Positions 22,931 through 35,200 of a stretch of DNA of 60,163 nt are shown one piece after another (the first letter of the stretch is position 1; every line of letters starts with the position of its first letter). Both the position numbers and the translations under genes were made by a program. The notes below the pieces were generated by a model. That model saw nothing but the letters and a program-made list of their open reading frames with translations, was not told the origin of the DNA and did not search any database. Source of the DNA: Schoenoplectus triqueter (lineage: Eukaryota > Streptophyta > Magnoliopsida > Poales > Cyperaceae); contig CAXKVV010000188.1 of the NCBI GenBank assembly GCA_964058805.1, positions 1-60,163 of the forward strand, read 5' to 3'.

Positions 22931-25650
22931 ATGAAGCTGAACTCAATGGGATACTACAATTCTGGTACAGAATGGGACGATGGTGGTCATAAGAAAATTG
23001 ATAAAATAATAGTAGGTACCATAAACTCTAGAATAAGTTCTATACGTGTTGTTTATGAAGACACAGATGAAACCAAAGTGATCTATCCAGAGCGCGGAGC
23101 AAGGTCGAGCTTATTCAAAGTGGTAATTTTGTAATTTCCTTTTTTTTCCTGATATTTAAAATGTTTACTTTTTGTACTATAAAAATGGAGTTTTAAGCGA
23201 CTCAAATTACATATTTCTAAAAAAAATCATTCAAATTGTAACTTTTCAACCTTCTATGTAAAGATTATCAATTAGAGAAAATTAGTTTCATTTCATTCTA
23301 AAACTCTGAATTAACAATATATCATTTCAAAATTTAAATGTTCTCTAATGTGTCACTCTGAAACCCCAACTATACATTTTTTTTGTAAATTTCTAATTAA
23401 AAATAGAAAAATTCACTGTATTTTTTAGATATATTTTTGTAATTTCCAAAATACCCCTTTCTCTTCAACATCCATGTATTTACAAGCATGCTGAGAGTCT
23501 GGATGGTGTCTTCAAGCTTTGCCTTATCCTCTTAGCTGCAGATTACTTTTGTACTGTTGTAGGTTGCTATTATACTCCTGCTGTCTCTTAGCATTATCAT
23601 GCAATATCTTCAGCTGAAAACAACCAATTTTAAACTATGAACAAGTAGAATAGTTCTCGATTTAAAGAAAACATGTATGAAAAAGACTTATTACCTCATC
23701 CCTTACTGATTTTGCCTCCTCTCTTACCTTCTCCAGCTCTTCTCTAATGTATGAATTAGAGCAGGTAGCAGCTTGCTTCACTGAGGTAGTCTGAAGTAGT
23801 GAACAATAATATTAGAATAAGAAAAGTCCAATGTCAAGCATGAAAACCAGTAATATTTTGCATTAATCAAAAAGAGAAAGGAACAGACTTTGTGGTAATT
23901 TTTTTCTTGGAGTTTTACCGATATATCTAAAGAGGAAGGAGGAAAATTGAGTCTTCAGCAATAAACCTTTAATTTCGCAATAGAATCATCAAGCAAACTT
24001 CGGAGCTCGTTAATAGCAGTCGTCTTTTCCAGTACAAATTAACCTGTCCATAATCTATAATTGCACATCAAAGAATAAGATTTTATTCTGAAGGAGTTAC
24101 ACAGTATGAACTAAAAAAATAGGATTTTAACCATCAAATAAAACTAAGAATTTACACAGTATAAAATCATTCTAATTGCTAATGAGTGTGAAGATCGAAA
24201 TGGAATCGCTACTTTATTATGAAGGAATGAGAGGCGATACATCAATGTTGAAGAGAAAGGGGTATTTTGAAAATTATAAAAATACATTAAAAAATATAGC
24301 ATATATATTTTTTCAATTAGAGGTGTATAAAAATTATATAATTATAGTAAATAATTAACTGAATGTGTTTTGGAGTGGTATTAGAAAAAAAATATTTTTG
24401 AATAGCATTTTACTAATTTTAGAGTTTTAGAGTGGTGTAGAATAAATTTTAATATTATTATCTTTTATAAAATTGAGTACTTTTTATATTTTGTATACAA
24501 GAATGGAAACTCATGCTTGTTTTGGCCATCTTTACTATTACTAGTATTATTTATTGTTAAAGAGTTTGATATGTCATGATTGTGACAGAAATTACGAACA
24601 ACTTTTTATTTTGAAAAAAAATATATTTTTCAACAATAAAAATTTAATTTAAAAGCTACATCATATACATGATCAGTATTATTAACACTATCATGTTTGT
24701 ATAGGTAGCTTGATTTGTTTTTATTTCACCGAGCATAAGATAACTTAAAATTTGACATTTTACTATTAGTTGTCGATTAGTCACTGATATGTCATTAAAC
24801 AATAATAATAAAAATATAAACTATTATGAAAATATTTACACTTCGATCAATATACAACTATCTCAAAAGTATAATTTATTGTCTCCAAAACTATTGAGAA
24901 CCTTAATTTTCTTTAAATGATGTACAAATATTCAATACATTATTATTGTTTTTAGAGTTAATTTTAAAAAATCCAAAATAAACACATAGGAATCTCAAAA
25001 AATAGAATTGTTTTATCCCATAATTTTGTTTATATGAAGAATTTATTGAGCGCCATAAATTAAACTTTTTGAGACAATAAAATATACTTTCTAAGTCTTT
25101 TGCATATCAGTTCAAATATAAATATTTTCACAATTGTCTATCTCATATATACCATATGAAATTTGATTATTATAATCTCTCTACAAAAAGTATATAAAGA
25201 GAGTAAAATTATAAAAAAAAATAGGATGCTCTAGGAGCATGGAGCCCCTCCACACACACTCTCTCTCTCTCTCTCTTTATATATAGTAATGCTATGATAC
25301 TTTGCAAAGAGCATGAGAGTCGATGCTTTCAACTCAAATCTCAAAAAGTGAAGTTTGAATTATAAGTCCATGTTGCTCAACGTAATATACATATTGAAAT
25401 CTTATGAAATATTTAAAAAAAAATTTCAAGCTTATTTTTATTTTTTAAAGATGATCATATTTGAGTCGTAAAATATATTATTTTCAAGTCATCTTTCAAA
25501 AAAAGTTTGCAAACTCCAAAAAATAAATTTTATTTAAGATTTAAATTTATATATTATGTTGAGTGGCTTGAATTGACAATTTGGACTTCAATATTCATGA
25601 TTTGAATTCAAAATACTGACCACTCTTTGCTTGCAAAGTATCAATCTCAT

Positions 25651-25690
<40 letters not shown>

Positions 25691-26883
25691 AAGAGAGAAA
25701 GAGAGATTGGCTATGGTGCTACGCGTAGCACGGATGACCCGTGTGCTATAGACCGTTTTTCCGTCTTCAAAGTTCAAATAGTCGATTTGACCTGTCAAAA
25801 TATTTTTCATATGAAAATCTAGTTGGGGACTAAATTTTATATTTTTTTAAGATAGCTAGAAAATCACTTGATTTAATTATTATAAACCATTCAAAAGGAG
25901 TCATTTTCTAGCTATCTTAAAAAAATAGTAAAAAAATTCTAAATAATATAAAATTTGGTCCCCGACTAAATTTTCATATGAAAAAATATTTTGACCGGTC
26001 AGATTGACTATTTGAATTTTGAAGATGGAGAAACGGTCCGTAGCACACTGGTCATCCGTACTACGCGTAGTATCGTAGCCAAACTCTCTCTCTATATATA
26101 GGAATTGAAGTTTAAAATGTGTTCTCTTAGATGGAGAATATTGTTACTAAGCTAAATGATGGATCTCATAAATCTAGGAACATATATTTGTGTTACTTTA
26201 TAAATTATGTTACATCTGGAAGGTGTTAATGGGTCGGGATGGGACTCGATCCAATATGATACAAGTTAGGTCAAAATTCTATGATTTGATTTGAATAGGT
26301 AACACATTGACCCTACCTAATCCAATCTGAATAAATTGATTAAGCATTTATGAAATATTTTTATATATTGTTAAGCAAATATTATTGTTAATAATCTATG
26401 ATTAATCTTAATTAAATATAAATTAGCTTTAATTACATCAAATATCAAAATAGACCAAAAAACAATGTAACAGGGCCATGATAGGTTCAGATCGAGTCCG
26501 GTTAAAAATTGGCTCCCAAAGTGAATGCACAGATATTTTAATAGGTAGAAAATTATCTGAAGTACTATATTTTTGGATACCGGTAAAAATTATGTATATA
26601 TTAACGAACTACCAATATTTTTCATTCCTAAGCTTCTTAATTGCAGATTACCGTGAAAAAACCCATAACTCGAATTATGGGAACTTATGGCTATTCTACG
26701 TTTGATCAGAAGTACGGCATTACTTACCTTGAATTTAGTGGGAGTACAGAAAACTATGGTTCGTTTGGAAATAAAGTTGGATCATCCTTTATATTTGAGG
26801 ACTCAGATTCTGGGTTCACTGGATTTCATGGAAGAGCAACTGAAAATGGAATCGTGGCTTTGGGAGTTTATGTAAATTCTTAA
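22931..26883 (+). CDS. Jacalin-related lectin, single domain, two exons (142 aa)
   Basis: Exon 1 is 22,931-23,122 (64 codons) and exon 2 is 26,647-26,883 (78 codons plus TAA), joined in phase 0 by a GT-AG intron of 3,524 bp. The protein is one jacalin (mannose-binding lectin) beta-prism domain: GTEWDDGGHKKIDKIIVG near residues 12-29, RISSIRVVYED after it, then in exon 2 ITRIMGTYGYS, ITYLEF, YGSFG and GFHGRATENGIVALGVYVNS at the C-terminus. Length fits a free domain. There is no signal peptide, as in cytosolic jacalin-related lectins. In typical sugar-binding members the final loop is GxxxD before AIG; here that Asp is replaced by Val, so carbohydrate binding may be altered or lost. I chose the ATG at 22,931. 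A short upstream exon is possible because ACAG precedes at about 22,913. Confidence 0.8.
23480..24050 (-). pseudogene. Kinesin-14-like stalk exon fragments, antisense in the jacalin intron
   Basis: On the minus strand three exon-like pieces are bounded by splice-like AG and GT. About 24,030-23,968 reads LEKTTAINELRSLLDDS then IAKLK. About 23,789-23,695 includes YIREELEKVREEAKSVRDE followed by GTAATA. About 23,609-23,535 follows TTTCAG and reads LKILHDNAKRQQEYNSNLQQ then YKSNLQ before a stop. The pattern EYNxxLQQYxSxLQ is characteristic of the coiled-coil stalk of plant kinesin-14 (ATK1-like) motors. Frames are broken and no motor domain is present. It looks like a captured or transposed gene fragment. 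Confidence 0.5.
25286..25651. mobile_element. Hairpin MITE (copy 2, divergent) in the jacalin intron
   Basis: The left end GCTATGATACTTTGCAAAGA pairs with the right end CTCTTTGCTTGCAAAGTATC. It is flanked by TATATA on both sides and has no coding capacity. It is related in layout to the three other MITEs in the window. Confidence 0.65.
25675..26093. mobile_element. Hairpin MITE flanked by TA repeats (copy 3) in the jacalin intron
   Basis: It starts with a GA-repeat followed by TTGGCTATGGTGCTACGCGT and ends ACGCGTAGTATCGTAGCC followed by AAACTCTCTCTCT. The interior is a long inverted repeat (CTAAATTTTATATTTTTT paired near 25,940). It directly follows a (TA)n run and is preceded by another TA run on the right. 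Same family as 22,135-22,499. Confidence 0.8.
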
Positions 26884-27840
26884 GTATTCATTTTTAAAAA
26901 AATTGTAATACTAATGATAATATATATAATGGCGGCATAATGTACTAAATAATAATCAAGTCCATTATATATCCTCTCCAAACTAGTTTAATTTATTATA
27001 TTCACACTGTCTAAAAAATATTTATTTTATTTTAATTAATGACCATTATATTTTAAGGAAATAAAAACATTGATTCTATGATACAAATGACATATTATAT
27101 GTCATACCAATTAATAGTTAGAAGGAAACTAGCAGGCCAAAAAAAACATCAAAGGTATACTATCGTGCTTAATACTTGGTGCTTAATGTTGTGAACATTG
27201 TTATATTTTCTTATGAACTATAGTATTATTAGACATAACAATTTGAACTTTTATTATGAATAAATTGTACATCATTAATAAGTTCGTTAATTATTCAAAA
27301 AAATCAATTAATCGATTGTTAAAAATTAATTGTAGGCAGAGTTATGTTCGTCCTCCAAATAATAGTGTTCTTCTAGCAACTTAAGTGTTCTTCTAGCAAG
27401 TAATAGTGCAAGAATAATGTCATTAAAATAGAAGAAATAAAAATAGGAGAATAGCAATATTTGAAATAGTAATAGAATATTGATATTTTAAACCATAAGG
27501 ATTTCAACGCATTCAAATGTACTATCTTCCGCTATTCATCAAAATAGTTGAATATCGGAATAATCTATTTGTTATATTATTCTGCATTGTCGTTTTTTAT
27601 TTGACAATAATAGAGACGTCAGTGGATAAGGTGAGGTCAATACATATTATTTTTATCTAACCCGATCCGCACCGTCAGAAAAAAAAACTTTAGAAGTGCT
27701 CATTTAGCATCTATTGTTTGGATAACAGGTTCTAAAATATGATATTGGCATTGTTGATTTTTTTATGATATTTTCCGCAATAATTATTAATTAAAAACTA
27801 ATTTTTAAATAAAAGAAAAAAAGTCAAAATGATTAAAAAC
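26884..27840. other. AT-rich intergenic DNA
   Basis: This stretch downstream of the jacalin stop codon holds no recognisable gene. A near repeat of GTGTTCTTCTAGCAA occurs at 27,368-27,400. The phrase GTCAGTGGATAAGGTGAGGTCAAT at 27,618 recurs in similar form near 20,080, marking an unclassified dispersed repeat. Confidence 0.4.
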
Positions 27841-28250
27841 CTTTAGAAATGATCTCATACAAAAATCATTTCTAAAGGTACCCATTAGAATGATTTTTTG
27901 AAGAGAACCATTTCTAAAGATATAAGAATGCAAAAGAATAGTGGGTCTTAAACATTCTTATTTTGACTAATGACACTTTTAGAGTCATTTTTTAATTAAT
28001 AACCGGCTCTAAAGTTCGGTAGGATAGTGGGTGGGCCCTGAGAAACCCAGGCGTTCTTCTTTTGACTAAAATCATTAGAGCTGATTATTAACTAAAAACT
28101 GGTTCTAAAGGTCTCTATAAAATAAATTGACAAATCAGCACATTGAAAGAGACAACACTTTTAGAGTCGATTTTTAATTAATAACCGGTTCTATGTACTT
28201 TTAGAGTCGGCTATTAGTTAAATACTAGCTCTAAAGTGTTTGAGAAATCT
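27840..28250. mobile_element. CACTA-like subterminal repeat remnant
   Basis: Repeated phrases such as TTAATTAATAACCGG followed by CTCTAAAG, and TTTAGAGTCG, appear several times in both orientations. This is characteristic of subterminal repeats in plant CACTA (En/Spm) transposons. Termini and transposase were not found. Confidence 0.5.
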
Positions 28251-28289
28251 AATTCCAAAAAAATGTCCCAACTTACCAGCTTGGACCTT

Positions 28290-28510
28290 GCTTAAGTGTA
28301 CGCCACCAGCGACCCAACTTATGAACATAGGATTTTATGTTATGTGGCGTCAATGCTGTATTAACGGACAATTCGAGCTCCTGAGGCGATAACACCCTAG
28401 GAGAGTGAGTGTGCAAAGACACATACTTTGATTTGCTAAATATGATAATAAAAGCAAATGAATTTTAGTATGACTTCAGTTGTCATATCACCAAAAGAAG
28501 ATAATGTTAG
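28290..28510 (+). mobile_element. Fragment of the LTR-like repeat seen at 46,991
   Basis: The text GCGTCAATGCTGTATTAAC, GGCGATAACACCCTAGGAGA and GTTGTCATATCACCAAAAGA matches, with mismatches, 47,786-48,010 (GCGCCAATGCCCTGAATACC, GCGATATCGCCCTAGGAGAG, GTTGCCATATCGTCAAAGGA). Confidence 0.65.
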
Positions 28511-29360
28511 TTTGTAATAATCTTGAAGTCAATAATATGATAAATTTGTTATATAAAGCTTTGTTCATGAATTAGATATTTAAACGATATTTTATTTCCT
28601 TTAGTATTATTAAATTTACGAATCATTTTGAATTCATGACTGGAATTGTGAAACTTCATAATATAGAATATACTCTTAAAAGTCACTAACTAAGGTAATT
28701 AGCAGGAATACTAATTAACTGCTATTAGGTTAGTATGTGGATTAAATGATTGTCAAGTTTTACAGACCATAGACAAAGAGTTATCATTTTAATCACATAG
28801 ATAGATGTTCTAGGGACATCGTATTTGACAGATCCCGAATGAAACATTAAATGGAATTGTGTTTGTGTCATTAATGTTTTCGTTCAGTGTTAAATTCTAA
28901 AGTATGAGGTATTCATATTTCCTACGTAAGATATGTATGTGTGTGATTTCTACCAAACGTTATCCGTAAAAGGAGGTTATAAAGGTAGCTCTTCAGTATA
29001 CATAACTTATTCGGAGGAATAGATGGTTTGCCAAAAGTACTATTGTCCCTCGTATTTCTATACGAGTTATAGCATCACTAGGCCCCTTAATAGAGTAAGA
29101 TTATCTGCTAGCAGTATAAATTACAACAGTAATTATATTTAATAATTTACTCAGATCAAGAAAAGATTAAGTTTGCAAGGATGATACATACCTACCTTGA
29201 AACTGATCTGATAGTTATGAGACAAAAGAATTAAATACAAGTAAATAGTTATTGGATCATGATATTGTACAATACAACATCATCTGTGTAATTTGATGGT
29301 CATAGTGAATTCTACCAGATGTCTCCTATGAATATAGAGGTTAAAATAGTTTTAACTCTA
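28511..29360. other. AT-rich sequence, probably upstream part of the Copia LTR region
   Basis: I see no reading frame or repeat that can be named. The 5' boundary of the Copia LTR may lie here (TGTTAGTTTG near 28,505 is one candidate), but no second LTR is available for comparison. Confidence 0.3.
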
Positions 29361-30576
29361 TTTACTAACATAACACGGATCCTGTCGGGTCACACCATAT
29401 AGGAATTAATCGGAGAACCTTATTGATTAATTATAAATTATTTATAATTAATAATAATATGGGTATAATTATTTATATATGATATAATTAAATTTTTCAT
29501 AGAGATGACAAGAAGTAAAAACCAGATTGAATTTATAACGTGTTGGACACGTCGTATAAATTTACCGAAACAACAACCGAGAGAAATATAATTGTACATG
29601 ACAATTATATATATATATGATTTGGATTTTCAATGTTAATTATGGATTTAAATTTTGAATTAAAAGCCCTATAATTAAAGCATTAATTAATAATTAAAAG
29701 CCGAAAATTGAAAAGCCCAAAAAGGCCCATGAAAAGCCCATGCCAACCTCAAAAGGGTATTTTGGTAATTTGGCCAAAAGCCCAAGGGGGTATTTCAGTA
29801 ATTTGGCTAAAAGTCCAATGGTATTTTGGTAAATTAAGGGTATTTTGGTCTTTTCACTTTGGAATCTCCCTACTATTCATGAGGATATTTTGGTAATTTG
29901 GCAATCTCATATTTTCTATAAATAGAGGGGTGGGGTGAGAGAGAAGGCTACACCAAATCAGTTCTACTTTCTCTCTCTCGGTATACGGTTGTTTCAGAAT
30001 TCACGGGATCGGTGAATACTGTTTTTACGAAAGTTGCGGTATTTCTGCACATTTATGAAATATAATAACCGCAAGTCATGAATAATATTATTTTATCTTT
30101 TTCTCAGTGAATAATGTTTTTGCGAGAAACCGCGGTTTACGGTATTTCTAGCAAAAGAAATAAGTCGCTCTCTAGTCAGTCATAATGGATAACCTATAGA
30201 GGCATCAGACGTTTGGTGCTCCGAGACAAGTCGATTTTCATTTCAATTAAAATTTGAAAGCGGGATATAACATCTTATATTAATCTATTTAATTATTAAG
30301 TAGATTAATGTTTTAGAAATCAATCATGGAGTAAATCAATAAATGTTTAAAGAGGTGTGTATATCGCAGTAATCATCTGACATATCACTTTAACCCTAAC
30401 CTTAAGTTAGAAGTAAAATAATATTTTATTGTCTTTTATAAAGGATTAAATATATGTATCTCTCGGTAATCATCTGACATACTTTAATCTTTAACTTAAG
30501 TAAAAGTAAAAAATTTGTTCTACGGTCTTTCCGCAGCTTGAGCATTAACGAGATTTGGGCATTTCAAAACCCTACA
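29360..30576 (+). mobile_element. Copia-type 5' LTR (left boundary uncertain)
   Basis: The right boundary is set by ...CCCTACA at 30,576 followed after one base by a primer binding site. A TATA box (TATAAATA, 29,917-29,924) lies in a GA-rich context typical of LTR promoters. Upstream is a small repeat of the phrase GGTATTTTGGTAATTTGGC (about 29,757-29,900). The left boundary was set at the GGGTCACACCATATAGGAAT region only for convenience. Confidence 0.6.
29917..29924 (+). promoter_or_regulatory. TATA box of the Copia LTR
   Basis: TATAAATA is followed by AGAGGGGTGGGGTGAGAG, about 650 bp before the LTR end. It fits the U3/R boundary of a plant Copia LTR. Confidence 0.6.
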
Positions 30577-30577
30577 G

Positions 30578-30589
30578 TGGTATCAGAGC
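30578..30589 (+). other. Primer binding site, initiator tRNA-Met
   Basis: TGGTATCAGAGC is complementary to the 3' end of plant initiator tRNA-Met and sits one base after the CA end of the LTR. It is the standard primer site of plant Copia elements. Confidence 0.92.
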
Positions 30590-30784
30590 AAAAGCTCTCC
30601 CGCTGATTGATTTTCTAAAAGGTTATATCTTATGCAAATAAGATGCATATACCCCGTATCGGTTTAATTCTTAGATTTGCAGCTTAAAGTCCAAACCAAA
30701 TAAAATTGGATTTTCTTAGTTTGGCTCTGTCGACTAAGAAAGTTGAATTAGATTTAAGTTTTCTTTATGCTTTCTTTACGCTTT

Positions 30785-31255
30785 CTTTTCGAAAACTTTC
30801 GATTATGTTAAAGTATATCTAAGAAAGTGATGAAGCAATAAAGTACCTGAGTAAGAGCTGTTGATCTCCACACATAAAATATAAGGTGATGTCAAAGAAA
30901 GATGAGAAATGGATACCTTCAGTATTCTTTCTGACAAGCCCTTTTATGTGTCCTGATAACTGGCCTAAAAGGAACTTTATCACATTACCAAATTATTTTT
31001 GCGCTTTCCAAACATGGCAAATGTAAGTCTTTTGCTTTTTCGAAAATCATTGGTTATGAAAAGTATATCTATGAATGTGATGAAGCAATAAAGTACCTCA
31101 GTAAGAGCTGTTGATCTCCATACTGAAAGAGATGATTCTGTCTAAGAAAAATTGAATTTAAAGTGGTTCTCATGACCCCAATCTTTCCTGGGAGCCCCTT
31201 TTACGTGTCCTGATAACTTGACCAAAAGGAACTTTATCACGTTATCAAATTGCTT
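30785..31255 (+). repeat. Two-copy tandem repeat (about 250 bp) in the Copia leader
   Basis: 30,785-31,010 and 31,035-31,255 share AAAGTATATCTA, GTGATGAAGCAATAAAGTAC, GTAAGAGCTGTTGATCTCCA, GTGTCCTGATAACT and AAAAGGAACTTTATCAC in the same order. The copies are diverged, so the duplication is old. Confidence 0.8.
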
Positions 31256-31664
31256 TATCGTACCAGAAAGAATTAACTATTTTTGAAATCATATAAAATA
31301 TTTATATGCTTTTTACGATATAAATAAAGAACAAAGGTGCAGCTGCAAAATAAAGAATTGAGAACTGATAGTTATATACGTGACTGATTCACGTATATAT
31401 ATATATAAATGTTTGTATGAGTTGGTAAATTTGATTTACTGCTTTGATTTAAAATGTATCTTATCATAGACGCAAAGCTACTTCTATTGGATAGATAGTA
31501 GTTATATACAAGACTGATTCACGTATATATACAAAATATTTGTATGAGCTGGTAAATTGGATTTACTGTTTTGATATGAAATGTGTTCTATCATAGACAC
31601 AAAGCTATTCCTATTGGATATATAGTAGTTATATACGTGACTGATTCACGTATATATATATATA

Positions 31665-32039
31665 GAGTAATGCTATGGTGCTTCGCGAAGCAAAAAAAAT
31701 TTTGTGCTTCGCGTCCGTATCTCGAATTTAAAAGTTCAAACGGCCAATCCAAACCGTTGAGCATCATCTTCATATTGAAATATCCTTGGAGATCAAATTT
31801 TATATTTTTTAGATGGGTATAAAGTCGCTTGTTTTGGATGGTGCAGAAATCTTTAGATCAACAAACTTTGTACCCATCTAAAAAATATCAAAAAAATTCA
31901 AAAAAATATAAAATTTGATCTCCAAGGATATTTCAATATGAAGATGATGTTCAACGGTTTGGATCGACCGTTTGAACTTTTAAATTCGAGATACGGACGC
32001 GAAGCACAAAAATTTTTTTGCTTCGCGAAGCACCATAGC

Positions 32040-32044
<5 letters not shown>
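31665..32044. mobile_element. Hairpin MITE (copy 4) in the Copia leader
   Basis: The left end ATGCTATGGTGCTTCGCGAA and right end TTCGCGAAGCACCATAGCAT are perfect inverted repeats. The interior is also inverted (CAAATTTTATATTTTTTAGA paired near 31,880). It is flanked by TATATA on both sides and shares the GCTATGGTGCT start with the MITE at 25,675. Confidence 0.88.
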
Positions 32045-32077
<33 letters not shown>

Positions 32078-32209
32078 ATGTTTGTATGAGCTGGTAAATT
32101 GGATTTATTAATTTGATATGAAATATATTTTATCATAGACACAAAGCTACTCCTATTGGATAGATAGTAGTTATATACGTGACTGATTTACATATATATA
32201 TATATATAT

Positions 32210-35200
32210 TGTGCGACCCTTTTTCGCGCGCTCCGCACCGCCGCTGGGCGATGGGATGCGGAAGAAGGACACGGAGATCCCTCCCAAGCGTGCATCTGTT
32301 TAATGCCGGCTGATTCTACCGTTTAGAAAGATTTGGATGCACATTTAGGGGTTTTTTTTAGTGATTGTGAGTTCTTGTAGATTTCGGTGGGCGCAAGCCC
32401 CCACCGTTAATTACCCTGGGCTGTTAACCTTGAGGCACCTCTGGATCTTTAAAAGGGAGAAGCAAATAGTACAGTTAAATGATGGTCAAGTGGTCGTCTA
32501 GATTCACTAAAAGGGTGATCCCGTGAAAGACGAACCTACTACAGATCGGTTCGGTCTTTACCGCCTCGAGAGATAACCTTACTACAGATCAGATTAACCT
32601 CTTCGGAGGGGTTCGAGGTGAGTCTACTACAGAACGACTCAACCTCAGTTAATCTAGAAGATAAACCTACTTCAGAACGGTTCGATCTTAACTAGTCAAC
32701 AATCAATCACACAAAGTACAACTCGAAGCACTAAGCCGGTTGATCTTGTATTTACTAAAAGGTTAATCCAGTGAAAGACGAACCTACTACAGATCGGTTC
32801 AGTCTTTACCGCCTTGAGAGATAACCTTATTACAGATCAGATTAATCTCTTCAAAGGGGTTCGAGGTAAGTCTACTACAGAACGACTCAACCTCAGTTGA
32901 TCTAGAAGATAAACCTACTCCAGAACGGTTCAATCTTAACTAGTCAACAACCAATCACACAAAATACAACTCGAAGCACTAAGCCGGTTGATCTTGAGGT
33001 TGGTGAATCAGGAGAAGGGTGGATTTGGCCCACGTGTTTCTTCTCACTGATCTTCTACATCATGAATTCCAAGCACTAAGCCGATTCATAAATCTAGGAA
33101 CACAACTGCGCACAAAGTCAAACCTAAAGCACTAAGCCAGCTTAACATTGAGACATGTGTTAGAGAAGGAACCTACTACAGAACGGTTCACATTCACTAT
33201 TTTGTGGATGAATCTACTACAGAACGATTCAATCTCACAATCTCATGAGATGAACGAGAAGACAAACTTATCAACGGATGAGTTCAATCTTACTAGCTCA
33301 ATTAGTCATGAATTCTCGTTCATGACATCGAGTCATTAAGATGTCACTTCTCTCGGACATCGTAATGTTCTTATCTCTTGGAGTCGACATGTCTCTTCAT
33401 GTTGATGTCACAGCCTTGGTTATTCTTCAACGAGCGTCAAGATGTTCTTGTCCCGACTAATTATTCTAAATATTGCATTACTTGTGCAAGATCACTGTGT
33501 TGCTCTACACCCCTTGTGTGAGCATATTTATTCACCTCTAAATGTAAAAGATTATTACATTTTTTATTGATTTTTATTATTAAGATAATGCCTTTCATTA
33601 TTATCTCTATTACAAAGGTGAATTTATTTTTATTTTTAAACTTTATTTATTTTTGTAGAAGATTTTTACAAAAATAATAGGAAATGAGTTAGCTATTATC
33701 TAGAATTTTTATTTAGATTTTTGAGATTTTATAATAGCTAAAATAATAGAATTTTATTTTTATTATTTCTAAATTCTATTTATTTTTGTAGAAAGTCACT
33801 TACAAAAATAATAGGAAATAAGTTGGCTATTTATTTATGGTTTTATTTTAGATTTATAGGATTTTTATAATAGCCAAAATAGCAAGTCAAATCTTGATCA
33901 AACAGGAAAAGCAAACAATATCATTTTGCTTTTAAATTGTTTCAGTACAGTAAAATTCTTAAAATTGAAATGTTTTTACACAAAAAATGCTATGAAAAAT
34001 AAAGAATTTTTGGAAATAAATTTGAGTCAATTTGGAGTTTGGGAGAGCCTCCAAATGATTTATTTACTCTTTATTTTTTTATTTTCTGTTATTTAACTGA
34101 GTTGGGCCTAATTGATTCTTGGGCCGAGATTAAAATTTTTATTCTTTACTGTTGGGCCCAGTTTATTGTTTCATAGGTCAGGCCAAGATTAACCTTTCTT
34201 TTAATTCTTGCAAGTTGGGCCCAATCATTTTTTTTATTTTCTTCACTGATAGGCCGGTTGCCTCGTTCTGGGCCGCATCCTATTCTTGTGGTCTTAATCT
34301 GAACCGTCAGGGGAGCGTTCAGATTCGTGCTGACGAGATGAATTGCTCTATTTCAATCTCTGGCTCGGGTTTCCTCAAATTACTTCACGATTCGTGCGTT
34401 TGCTTTGAATCCCGTGTCAAGGTGCTTCTCCATTGTCTTCTTTAGGCAACCTTCAAGATTCGTGCTCAAGTGGCATTCCGGCGATCGGGACCCTTGATCG
34501 AAGATCGGCCAGTGTCATTAGCGTCGTCTGAGAGTGGTGAACACAATGATACCTCTGTTGTGTCCATCAATGAAATGGATTGTTGTCTAAATCGGTACCA
34601 TTTCCGGTACCAATTATAGCTTTGGTACCGAACAAAATTCAAAACTTCCTGAGAACAATTGCTCATCAGCCTTCACTCGTCTACCTATATCAATTGTCAC
34701 TGTTATGTTAATGTCGAGAATTAGGTTGTGTCACGATTCCTCCTTGGTTTCTCTGTTGACATTCGCCAATGTAGGCAGCACATCAAGGTCTCATAGCATA
34801 TGATACTGAATTAACTCTCCATGACGCTTTCAATTGGTATCGCCCAGGCCTAAAGGCACACCTGACTTTAGTCAGGGCCAGTGGCTCGCTGGGTTCTATT
34901 GACATCAATTGATTTGTTTCCCTTCAAAGCAAATGAAGCACAGAATACTGATTTCTGTTGAATTCAGCATTGTCGTGAATAAGAATTACACAATTTAATT
35001 GTTAGAGCCACTTAATTATGGTACTACATTGTTGATCACTTTCTGCTTCCTAGTTATTGTTTGATCAGAGGCAAGAAAAGGAAGAATGTAATAGAATTTA
35101 CCAAGATATCAATTCAAACAACACCTTGTTCTTCGAATCCTATGTAATGATAGCTGATCCAGGCCTAAAGGCACACCAAACACCTTGTGTTTGAGCCAGT

